Of a stretch of 64,000 bases of DNA, positions 45,538 through 53,195 are shown in pieces. The notes under the pieces were generated by a model. That model was not told the DNA's origin. It saw only the letters and a list, made by a program, of their open reading frames with translations, and did not search any database. The stretch comes from CAYPAV01 sp964408805 (GTDB lineage Bacteria > Pseudomonadota > Alphaproteobacteria > UBA8366): positions 1-64,000 of the forward strand of contig CAYPAV010000015.1 of NCBI GenBank assembly GCA_964408805.1. Direction: 5' to 3'. Position 1 is the stretch's first letter. Every line of letters starts with the position of its first letter. The translations under genes and the position numbers were made by a program.

Positions 45538-46614
45538 TCAACCGAGGGCGACGGCACCGTCCGCGCGCCGGGGGCGGGCTGTCTCGTTCGCGCCCGCAAG
45601 AATTTCCTCGGCGGTCCAGCCGAGTTGCCCGTGACGCACCATGCCGTAACGAACCAGCGCTTCGTCCGCGAAGTCACGAAATTCCGGCATGTCGAGCCAA
45701 ATGCGCATCAAGACCCGTCGGCGGTCCATCTCCGGTTCGACGGCGTGGGACGCCCGGCCATGCAATACGGTGTAATTGCTGCAGAACTGGATGTCGCCGG
45801 CGTGGAAGGGAAATTCGAAGCGTGACTCGAAGGCCAATTCGTCGATGAGATCGAAGATCTCGTTCTCCTCGTCCGTGAGCGGTCGATTGAGCCGACGCGC
45901 CGCGGAGGTAATCCAGTTTCGGTTGTAGCGACAGGAAAGCTCTCCTCCCGCCTGACTGAAGAACGGGACCCGATAGCCGGAGGTCGGCGTCTCGCCGTCG
46001 CTGTGTTCTTCCATACGGTCCCATTCGAAACCCTCATAGAGCCGCGCCAGGGCATCCGGGCGGCGTCGCAGAACCTCGTTGTAGATATGCGTCGAGCTGG
46101 CGATCCGGCTCGGCGGATCATCCGGTGCCTGACGGACGCAAAGGAGCGTCACGATATCGGTCAGATCCACATGAAGCGGCGATTCCTTGGGAAATCCGAC
46201 ACCGCGATTTCCTTGATTGGGGCGGAGCGGCCCCTCTGTCACGTAATGGATCAATCCGGCATCGCCGTTTTGCGTGATGCCTGTACCGATATGACGGCAG
46301 AGGCCCCAATACATCTTCTCGAGATCCTCGAAGGAATAGTCGTCGACCGGAAACCCGCGAAGGAAGGCGAATCCGCGGCCGCCGCGAAGGTCCGCCGCCA
46401 CCCGTGCCAGCTTCGCCGAGAGCGTCGGCAGCGGGAAACCGTCCGGGGTGATCTCTGCAAGCGCGTCGCCCCGCGCCTTGATGCCGGCAAGCGCGGTGCC
46501 GAGTTCCTCGACATCCCGCTCGTCCAGCTCATATGCCCACGACCGGTCCGCCGCCAGATCCTCGCCCCGCCAGACGCTGGCATCGGCGATCGGCTCCATT
46601 CGAATTTCGGTCAT
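45538..46614 (-). CDS. TauD/TfdA-type 2-oxoglutarate dioxygenase, second copy
   Basis: This protein has 358 residues from ATG 46614 (TAGGAG seven bases upstream). The iron-binding pair is HVD in SPLHVDLTDI; the distal His lies in SNYTVLHGRASHAV and the 2OG Arg in RRRVLMRIWLDMPE. The whole chain parallels the first TauD-like protein at 5256-6383, for example DFPLSNFSAEL against DGFPLPTLSAKL and GGRGFAIMRG against GGRGFAFLRG. The two are therefore paralogues. Substrate unknown. Confidence 0.85.
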   Translation of the reverse strand: MTEIRMEPIADASVWRGEDLAADRSWAYELDERDVEELGTALAGIKARGDALAEITPDGFPLPTLSAKLARVAADLRGGRGFAFLRGFPVDDYSFEDLEKMYWGLCRHIGTGITQNGDAGLIHYVTEGPLRPNQGNRGVGFPKESPLHVDLTDIVTLLCVRQAPDDPPSRIASSTHIYNEVLRRRPDALARLYEGFEWDRMEEHSDGETPTSGYRVPFFSQAGGELSCRYNRNWITSAARRLNRPLTDEENEIFDLIDELAFESRFEFPFHAGDIQFCSNYTVLHGRASHAVEPEMDRRRVLMRIWLDMPEFRDFADEALVRYGMVRHGQLGWTAEEILAGANETARPRRADGAVALG

Positions 46615-46688
46615 GGGTTGGCTCCTATCTTTACTATCAACGCCCAATCGTCATTTCCGCGAATTCGCGAATGACGCCTAAGTGCCGC

Positions 46689-47096
46689 TTAGGCATCGCC
46701 CAGCTTGCAGCCCCAGGCCTTGGTCGCATATTCATCGGTGACGATGTCGAAGACGACGCCGTTGGGATCGCGGAATTTGATCTCGGTGGCGCTCTCCGGT
46801 TTGCTCGGCAGGCGCATGTGATAGTTGCCGCCGTTCGATTCGATCTCCTTCGTGGCATCCCCGATATCGTCGACGACGAAGCCCATGTGATGCAGGCCGT
46901 GAAAATCCTTGCCGCGTTCGTCGCCGGCCTGTTCGTCGGTCTTGAATTTCAGGATCGCCAGGCTGACCACGCCGTCGGATAGCATGATCGCGATATTTGA
47001 TTCGAAGACCCGGTCCATTCCGAAAGTCTTTTCGTAGAATCCCGCCGCCGCTTCCATATCGGGAACCGTGACAGCGATGTGTCGAAGCTTAGCCAT
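46689..47096 (-). CDS. VOC-family (glyoxalase/dioxygenase superfamily) protein
   Basis: This 135-residue protein starts at ATG 47096 with AGGAG upstream. The two beta-alpha-beta-beta-beta modules contain LRHIAVTVPDMEAAAGFYEKTFGM and LHHMGFVVDDIGDATKEIE, with metal-ligand candidates His5-type (RHIAV), His in LHHMGF and the Glu in IKFRDPNGVVFDIV region. Family members include glyoxalase I, extradiol dioxygenases and methylmalonyl-CoA epimerase. It lies in a minus-strand run with the enoyl-CoA hydratase gene. Confidence 0.85.
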   Translation of the reverse strand: MAKLRHIAVTVPDMEAAAGFYEKTFGMDRVFESNIAIMLSDGVVSLAILKFKTDEQAGDERGKDFHGLHHMGFVVDDIGDATKEIESNGGNYHMRLPSKPESATEIKFRDPNGVVFDIVTDEYATKAWGCKLGDA

Positions 47097-47161
47097 GATA
47101 ATTCTCCTTTGCCAAAAGATGGTGGGCAATCGCCCGGAGGACTGTCAAGGATGCCGGCATC

Positions 47162-47947
47162 TCACTCGGCCGCCGGACGTCCCTTGCGTGCGATGAATTC
47201 GGGGAAGGCGTCCTCGGCCTTGGCGCCGGCGACGACGTTGCGGGTGTAATCGAGCTCGATCGACCACTGGCCGCCGAGGTCGCGGCCCATGTCGCGGAGC
47301 AGGATCTCCTTGATGCCCATCACCGAGCGGCGGTCATTGTTGGCGATCATGCCGGCGATCTCCATCGTCTTGGCGCGAAGTTCACCGCTCGGCACCAGGT
47401 GGTTCAGGAGCCCGATGCGATAGGCCTCTTCCGCCTCGACGACCCGTGCCGTGAAGAGCAGTTCCTTCGCCATCGGCCAGCCGACCTGGTTGGGCAGCGT
47501 CCAAGTGCTGTTGATTCGTCCGTAGGCGGCGGCAAGGAAGCGGAATTTGGTGTTCTCGCAACCGATCCGCATATCCAGCGAGGAGGAAAGAACCGCCGCA
47601 CCCCCATAGGCAAGACCGTTCATCATGCCAATCGTGGGCTTGGTCGATGCGCTGATCTCGAAGCTGCCGCGGTTCCGCACCGAACTCTTCCGGCTGAGTT
47701 CGTCGGCCGAAAGGTTGCGGTCGTTCTCGCGTTGTTCGTGAATGTCGCCGCCGGCGGAAAACGCCTTCTCGCCGGACCCCGTGATTACGATGCAGCCGAC
47801 CGCGTCATCGGCGCACATTTGGCGGACGGCATGGTGCAGCTCGGTGCTCAACCGATTGCTCATCGCGTTCAGCACGTCCGGGCGGTTCATGGTCAGGACC
47901 GCGACGCCGTCCTCGATCTCCACCAGAATGTCGTTGTATTCCGTCAT
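47162..47947 (-). CDS. Enoyl-CoA hydratase/isomerase family protein
   Basis: This 261-residue crotonase-fold protein has GVAVLTMNRPDVLNAMSNRL at the start, the oxyanion-hole GEKAFSAGGDIHE, and MNGLAYGGAAVLSSSLDMRIG. The residue at the usual first catalytic Glu position looks like Ala/Val rather than Glu, so a plain hydratase activity is uncertain; isomerase or hydrolase chemistry is possible. It lies just after a small gene and an LLM gene on the same strand. Confidence 0.85.
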   Translation of the reverse strand: MTEYNDILVEIEDGVAVLTMNRPDVLNAMSNRLSTELHHAVRQMCADDAVGCIVITGSGEKAFSAGGDIHEQRENDRNLSADELSRKSSVRNRGSFEISASTKPTIGMMNGLAYGGAAVLSSSLDMRIGCENTKFRFLAAAYGRINSTWTLPNQVGWPMAKELLFTARVVEAEEAYRIGLLNHLVPSGELRAKTMEIAGMIANNDRRSVMGIKEILLRDMGRDLGGQWSIELDYTRNVVAGAKAEDAFPEFIARKGRPAAE

Positions 47948-47964
47948 TTCCTTGCTCCCATCGC

Positions 47965-48216
47965 CTATTCCGGCGGCAATATTTCCTGGACACAGATATC
48001 GTCGATCAAATGCGCGCGGCCGATATCCTCGAGATGGGCCCGCTTTTCCTCATTGGTGAGCGGGGCACCGACACCGATCGTCAGCGCGAGCACGATCGAT
48101 TGATCGATCATGTCGAGCCAGTAGCTTCGGCGCACCAGCTTGCCATCCTCGCCGCGCGCGAAGGGATCGTTAGGGTCCCGTCCCAGATCGGGTTGGTAGA
48201 AATTGCTTCTTGCCAT
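47965..48216 (-). CDS. Small hypothetical protein
   Basis: This 83-residue soluble protein begins MARSNFYQPDLGRDPNDPF and has RRSYWLDMIDQSIVLALTIGVG, then a charged tail LTNEEKRAHLEDIGR. TTTAGGAGACACC before ATG 48216 is an excellent ribosome binding site. It sits between an LLM-class gene (8 bases) and the enoyl-CoA hydratase gene (17 bases), so the three are very probably one operon. No family recognised. Confidence 0.65.
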   Translation of the reverse strand: MARSNFYQPDLGRDPNDPFARGEDGKLVRRSYWLDMIDQSIVLALTIGVGAPLTNEEKRAHLEDIGRAHLIDDICVQEILPPE

Positions 48217-48224
48217 GGTGTCTC

Positions 48225-49040
48225 CTAAACGGGCAGCAGGGCCCTAACCTCCGTCAAATGCGCCTCGTCGACCGATTGCGGGGCGAGGATGATATCGTCA
48301 TAGCCGAGTTCGGCCACTTGCTCTAGACGGGCCCGCGCCGCCGCGGCATCGCAGCGCAGATGAAACGGTTCGTCCATCGCCAGGGCTTTGGTCTCGGCAT
48401 TGGAATCGACGGCGACATTGGTGACGATGGCCCGCTTGCCGCCGAGATCGCGGAACCGCTTGATGCCGTCGACCATGGTGCTCCAGGTGCTTCGGCGGCC
48501 GGATGCGATCCAGCCGTCATATTCTTGCGCCGCTTTCGATATCCAGCGGCTGCCCGCCCAGCTTCCGATCAAGATCGGCGGGCCGTCGCCGCTACCGGGC
48601 CAAGGCGACAGATTGGCCGTGCCGACGGTCTCGCCGCGCCACAGTTTTCGCATGATCGGCAGGGCCTCGGCGAGCAGCCGGAAGCGGGCTTGGTAATCGA
48701 CGCCGACGGCATCGAAGTCGGCTTTCGTCGATCCGGCGCCGACGCCAAGGGAGAAGCGGCCGCCCGAGAAAACATGCGCCGTCAGCGCGCGGTGCGCCAA
48801 CTCGACGGGTCGGCGGAGCGGTACCTGGAGAATACAAGTCCCGACCTCTATCCGTTCGGTGACCGAAGCGGCGACCGTGGCGGCGATCAAGGGGTCGGGG
48901 TCCATGAAGCCGCGACCGATCGCATCGAAAAACCAGAGACCGTCGAAACCCAGCCTCTCCACCGCGCGGGCGGCGGTCACGAAATTATTGTCGGCCGCGG
49001 GGCCGGCACCCGAATGCGGCAGGCTAATTCCCACTTTCAT
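48225..49040 (-). CDS. LLM-class F420/FMN-dependent oxidoreductase
   Basis: This 271-residue TIM-barrel luciferase-like enzyme opens with KVGISLPHSGAGPAADN and has GFDGLWFFDAIG, IEVGTCILQVPLRRPVELA, SLGVGAGSTKADFDAVGVD and GWIASGRRS. Such enzymes use FMNH2 or F420H2. It starts an operon with the 83-residue gene and the enoyl-CoA hydratase. A second LLM enzyme of a different subtype is at 52044-53195. Confidence 0.9.
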   Translation of the reverse strand: MKVGISLPHSGAGPAADNNFVTAARAVERLGFDGLWFFDAIGRGFMDPDPLIAATVAASVTERIEVGTCILQVPLRRPVELAHRALTAHVFSGGRFSLGVGAGSTKADFDAVGVDYQARFRLLAEALPIMRKLWRGETVGTANLSPWPGSGDGPPILIGSWAGSRWISKAAQEYDGWIASGRRSTWSTMVDGIKRFRDLGGKRAIVTNVAVDSNAETKALAMDEPFHLRCDAAAARARLEQVAELGYDDIILAPQSVDEAHLTEVRALLPV

Positions 49041-49074
49041 TGAATCGGCGCTCCATGCGGTCGTCCCGGCGGTT

Positions 49075-49094
49075 CCTCATCCAGGAAGATGAGG
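49075..49094. repeat. Short inverted repeat between PhyH-like and LLM genes
   Basis: CCTCATC pairs with GATGAGG across a six-base loop. It could act as a weak terminator for the PhyH-like gene or a stability element, but no T-run follows on the minus strand. The remaining 160 bases of this intergenic region show nothing else clear. Confidence 0.35.
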
Positions 49095-49200
49095 GGCCAC
49101 GGATCAATCTACGCCGCCGCAAACCGCGGGAAAGAGCAATCCCGCCAAATCAGGCCCCGGGAGGTGGGGCGGGGACCGGTCGTCGAGAATTATCCCCAAT

Positions 49201-50379
49201 TCAAATTCTCATATCGAACAGATTGTAGTCCTTCAAATCCGCCTTTGCCGCTTCGTTCCAAGCATATTCGTCGCCGGAGTCGAGGAACGGTTCGTAGACA
49301 TACGGCGTCTCGTCCGGGAAGCTCTGGCGCCTCGCGTCGATCGCATAGCCGATCACCCGCGAACGTTCGCGGATCTGGGCCTCGTCATAGACCCCCTTGG
49401 CACCGTATTCGTCCTTCCCGCCGTACTGTTTCCAGCCATGCTCGCCGATAATCGAGCGGCGCCGATGGAAGCCGAAATTAACGGTCACGCGCCAATCCTC
49501 GCTGGTATTGGCGAATGAGCCGTGGAGCGTCTGGCGGTTGGTGATGGCGACGTCGCCGGGGGCGCAAACGATTGGAACCGCGTCGGGCAGCCGCTCCGAC
49601 CCCGCTTCCGCGACCGCGGCCGCGATATCGATCTTGCCGAGCTTGTGCGAGCCGGGCACCACCCAGACCCCGTTCGCCGGCGTGCAGCCGTAAAGCTGCG
49701 CCATGAAGTTGAAACCGTGACTGCCTTCGTCCCAATCATCGCGGTCCCAAAGGGTGGTCCCGTCCTGATGCCATGCGACGGAGGCCCCGAGGCCCGGTTC
49801 CTTGATGAAAAAGGCGTCGGTGAAGGGGACGAAGTCGTCGCCGTTCACCGCTGCCGCGACCGCCAGCAGACCCGGATGCGCATAGGCGCGGAGACAGGCC
49901 TCCGAGTGTTGCAGCGTGCCGAGCATGAGAAAGACGATTTCGTCCGGCGCGTCGGCGGCGGCCGTGGGTTCGATCATCTTGACGGGATGGCGGCCGTTCA
50001 CGTGATCGGTTCCGCCGGTGGGGTCTCCGAGCGGCTTCGACCAGCGGAGCGAGGGCGCCTTGCTGTCCGCGCCGATCGCGGGGCGGCCCTTGGCATCGAC
50101 CGGCGAGCCTTGCTCGGTCGGCAGGCGGTCGAGGACGTCCTTGAAATCCGCTTCGATATCGGCGAGTTCATCTGCGTCGAACACACCCTCGAAGACATAG
50201 AAACCGCAACGCCAATAGGCCTCCAGGATGTCGCGATGCACCGCGCCGTCCTCCTCGAACCGGATCGGCCCGCGATTGCCGAGCGCGAACGCCTTGGCTT
50301 CCCCGGCGTTCAGGTAAGCCTCCATTTCGGCGTCGTAGGATACCGATTCGACGGTGCTCGCTTGGTCCTGGGTGTTCAT
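49201..50379 (-). CDS. Phytanoyl-CoA dioxygenase (PhyH)-family oxygenase, second copy
   Basis: This protein has 392 residues from ATG 50379 (AAGGAAA upstream). The HxD pair is in VAWHQDGTTLWDRDDWD. GVWVVPGSHKLGKIDI is the conserved Gly-Ser-His block, and ITNRQTLHGSFANTSEDWRVTVNFGFHRR supplies the distal His and the 2OG-binding Arg. It belongs to the family of Fe(II)/2OG enzymes acting on small metabolites or acyl-CoA. It is longer than the PhyH-like protein at 6648 and shares only the core motifs with it. Confidence 0.85.
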   Translation of the reverse strand: MNTQDQASTVESVSYDAEMEAYLNAGEAKAFALGNRGPIRFEEDGAVHRDILEAYWRCGFYVFEGVFDADELADIEADFKDVLDRLPTEQGSPVDAKGRPAIGADSKAPSLRWSKPLGDPTGGTDHVNGRHPVKMIEPTAAADAPDEIVFLMLGTLQHSEACLRAYAHPGLLAVAAAVNGDDFVPFTDAFFIKEPGLGASVAWHQDGTTLWDRDDWDEGSHGFNFMAQLYGCTPANGVWVVPGSHKLGKIDIAAAVAEAGSERLPDAVPIVCAPGDVAITNRQTLHGSFANTSEDWRVTVNFGFHRRRSIIGEHGWKQYGGKDEYGAKGVYDEAQIRERSRVIGYAIDARRQSFPDETPYVYEPFLDSGDEYAWNEAAKADLKDYNLFDMRI

Positions 50380-50420
50380 GTCTGTTTCCTTTCGCTGGAA
50401 ATCGGTTGTTGCCCTCGGCG

Positions 50421-51185
50421 TCATTGGATCGTCTTGAAATCGATCGCGTCGATCTCATCGCAATAGCTGACGCCGTAATTCTTGTGGCTCCGCCAATCGG
50501 CTACCCTCCAGCCGCTGATTCCAAGGATTTCCTGTACGATCACTCCGGCGTCCGCCGGCAGCCTTCCGCATTTGAGATAAATCGTATTCGAACTCCAGGC
50601 ACCCCGGCCGGGATCGCACTCGACGATCAGTCCGGCTTCTGTCAGGAGCTTGCAGTATTTCCGGCCTAGCGGCTTGCTCTTGGTGCTGACCCAAATCTTA
50701 AAGCCGCGCAACTTGTCGCGTCGCCCGGAGCCCCTGGGCTTCGCGGGTTTGGCGGGTGCCGTGGCGGCGATCGCCCCGTAGTTCTTCAACTTGCGTAGCA
50801 GCCACTTCGGGCGGCTTCCAAGATCATACTGGCGTTTGAAATCCTGAATGGCCGCGTCGCGACGGCCCAGCATCTCATGGGCCAGGCCCCGGTTGCCGAA
50901 GGCATGGGCATAATCGGGCCGACGGCGAATCGCCTCGTCATAATCCTGAACGGCTTCGTTGTAGGCGTCTATCTGCCGGTAAGAACCGCCGCGGTTATAG
51001 TGAGTGATCGCGAGATTGTGGCTGGAAAGTCGACCCGATTGAATCAGCCGGGTACAGGCACTGATGGAGGCGTCGGGCGAGGTGTCGTTGGAGACGCACA
51101 AGCGCTTGTCCCCTTCGAAATCCGCCCGGACGGTCGGCACCCATGCCACGACGAAAAGAACGGCGAGAATTGCGTATCTGGTCAT
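50421..51185 (-). CDS. Exported TPR-repeat protein with C-terminal LytR_C-like domain
   Basis: This protein has 254 residues from ATG 51185. A short signal peptide (YAILAVLFVVAWVPTVRA) leads into two or three tetratricopeptide motifs, such as YNEAVQDYDEAIRRRPDYAHA. A lysine/proline-rich linker follows, then a C-terminal domain (about 165-254) with KYCKLLTEAGLIVECDPGRG and VIVQEILGISGWRVADW. That domain resembles LytR_C/SPOR-like folds. It is likely periplasmic or envelope-associated. Function unknown. Confidence 0.65.
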   Translation of the reverse strand: MTRYAILAVLFVVAWVPTVRADFEGDKRLCVSNDTSPDASISACTRLIQSGRLSSHNLAITHYNRGGSYRQIDAYNEAVQDYDEAIRRRPDYAHAFGNRGLAHEMLGRRDAAIQDFKRQYDLGSRPKWLLRKLKNYGAIAATAPAKPAKPRGSGRRDKLRGFKIWVSTKSKPLGRKYCKLLTEAGLIVECDPGRGAWSSNTIYLKCGRLPADAGVIVQEILGISGWRVADWRSHKNYGVSYCDEIDAIDFKTIQ

Positions 51186-51229
51186 GCCCCCTTCCGAGTA
51201 ACGGCAGTTCCCGAGTACCATGGCGACGA

Positions 51230-51745
51230 TCATGACCATTCCGATTCGTATCCGAGCCTTGCCGCCGTTCCCTCGACCGATGTCTTGCAAGCTGCTTCCG
51301 TGTCCTTCGGGATGGCCGCTTCCACCGTCACCTCGTAACCCGAACCAGTTGCGGTCATTAGGCGGCGCGCGTGGACCCGCAGCAGGTTTGCGTCGAAATT
51401 CGTGAACGGCTCGCACAGGGCGCTTATGTCGCCGGGATTGTCCTTGTTGCAGCGAAAGATCATGCGGTTGGTGACCCGATCGGTGGCGAAGGGCAGCTGC
51501 GTGTAACGTTTGGTGTAGATATCGGCGGTTGCCAGGCCGTCGACTGCATGCAGGCGGGTTTCCAGTTCGTTTTGCGGGGGCTCGTCCGGCCACACGGTCA
51601 ACGCGTTGAACATGAGGGATTGGCCGAGCAAATCCGCCGTCATATCGGAGAAATTTCCGCCCATTTCGGCGACGACACCCGTGATGTCCGAGACCATTCC
51701 CAAACGGTCGTCGCAAAAAATATTGATGAAGGTCGAAACAGCCAT
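51230..51745 (-). CDS. Double ACT-domain protein (GcvR-like)
   Basis: This protein has 171 residues from ATG 51745. It contains two ACT modules, the first beginning FINIFCDDRLGMVSDITGVVAEMGGNFSDM in pieces, the second around MIFRCNKDNPGDISALCEPF. ACT domains bind amino acids; double-ACT proteins such as GcvR act as regulators of glycine or amino-acid metabolism. No DNA-binding domain is present. An upstream extension in the same frame to 51877 looks non-coding. Confidence 0.7.
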   Translation of the reverse strand: MAVSTFINIFCDDRLGMVSDITGVVAEMGGNFSDMTADLLGQSLMFNALTVWPDEPPQNELETRLHAVDGLATADIYTKRYTQLPFATDRVTNRMIFRCNKDNPGDISALCEPFTNFDANLLRVHARRLMTATGSGYEVTVEAAIPKDTEAACKTSVEGTAARLGYESEWS

Positions 51746-52043
51746 GAATGTCCCCCTCCCGACGGGGTAAATGCATCGTCGATCCGGGCCCAAAAAATGG
51801 GCCGACAGTGCCCAACTGCCTCCATTGATATCGCTCAATGATAGAGGAACGAGCCGGGTCGGGGAACCGCCAACCACTTGCCCGATCCTTCGTTTCGATC
51901 TTCCGGCCCGCGGTGCGGGTTGAAGCGATCAACCGCGGCTGGCATTCGGATTGGTTTTAGCGGCGATCCGCGCCATGTCATTTTGTATCAAGAACGATGC
52001 GCGGGGGCGACGGATAGCATGCCCCGGATCAAGGAGATTAGGA

Positions 52044-53195
52044 ATGAAAGTTGGAATCGCACTTAACATGTTGCAGAAACCAGGGCACTCCGATGCCGCC
52101 GTGATGGGAGAGCACATGGCGCTTGGTGACCTGGCGGAACCCCTTGGATTCGACTCGCTGTTCGCGCTCGAGCATCATTTCACCGGCTACGCCATGTCGC
52201 CGGCCCCGACCCAGACGCTGGCCTATTATGCCGGGCGCACGAAGCGCATCACGCTGGGGACCGCGGTGATCGTTCTGCCGTGGCATGACCCGGTGCGGGT
52301 CGCCGAGGAAATCGCCCTATTGGATATCTTTTGCGGCGGGCGCTGTCTGTTCGGTTTCGGCCGCGGCGCCGCTTCCGCCGAATATGAGGGTTTCCGAGTT
52401 CCGATGGGCGAGGCGCGGCCACGCTTCCTCGAATGCGCCGAGATCATCATGATGGCGCTGAGCCAGGACAGTTTCGAATACGAGGGTGAGTTCTATCAGA
52501 TTCCCCGCACCGCGATCCGCCCGCGCCCGATTTCCCATCCGGAGCGCCGCTTCTATGCGTCGTCCGTCAGCCCGGAATCGGCCGAGATCATCGCCAAGCT
52601 CGGTTTCGGCATGCTCGTCATCATGCAGAATGAATGGGCCAAGGCGGCAGCGGATATATACCGCTTCCAAGACATTACCCAGAGTGTCGGCCACACGCCG
52701 CGTCCGCCGATCATCCTGACCAACGTCTCGGTCGCCGAAAGCCGGGAAGAAGCGAAAGAGCGCGGCATGCAATACCTTGGCGCCAAATGGGACTCGATCG
52801 ACAATCACTACAATTTCTCCGACGGCCACCTCGCCAATGTGAAGGGCTATGAATCCTACGGCAAAATGGCAAAGACCTATTCCAAGCTGAAGGATGAAAA
52901 GTTCCGCACCAAGGCGACGGATTTCTACGTCAGCATCCAGGTCGTCGGCACCCCCGACGATTGCCTAGAGCAGATCGCGGAACTGCAGCGCCTAACCGGT
53001 CTCGATCATCTTGTGACCGAGTTCGGCTTCGGCGGCATGCCGCACGAGGAATCGGAGGTCAACATGCGGCTCTTCGCGGATCGGGTGATGCCCGTCCTGC
53101 AACGGGATGCTGCATTCCGCTCGCCGAAGATCGTTCTGGCTCCGCCGGATCCGGTCGAGGAGAAAACCACAGCGGATATGTTCGCGCCGGCTTAG
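52044..53195 (+). CDS. LLM-class FMN-dependent oxidoreductase, second copy
   Basis: This 383-residue bacterial-luciferase-like enzyme has AAGGAG ahead of ATG 52044. The barrel motifs are KVGIALNMLQKPG, GFDSLFALEHHFTGYAMSP, ITLGTAVIVLPWHDPVRVAEE, CLFGFGRGAASAEYEGF and GMLVIMQNEW. The EHHF segment resembles luciferase alpha-subunit-like alkanal monooxygenases. It may oxidise or reduce a small organic substrate using reduced flavin. It ends by overlapping the convergent NHE-type gene by four bases. Confidence 0.9.
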   Translation: MKVGIALNMLQKPGHSDAAVMGEHMALGDLAEPLGFDSLFALEHHFTGYAMSPAPTQTLAYYAGRTKRITLGTAVIVLPWHDPVRVAEEIALLDIFCGGRCLFGFGRGAASAEYEGFRVPMGEARPRFLECAEIIMMALSQDSFEYEGEFYQIPRTAIRPRPISHPERRFYASSVSPESAEIIAKLGFGMLVIMQNEWAKAAADIYRFQDITQSVGHTPRPPIILTNVSVAESREEAKERGMQYLGAKWDSIDNHYNFSDGHLANVKGYESYGKMAKTYSKLKDEKFRTKATDFYVSIQVVGTPDDCLEQIAELQRLTGLDHLVTEFGFGGMPHEESEVNMRLFADRVMPVLQRDAAFRSPKIVLAPPDPVEEKTTADMFAPA

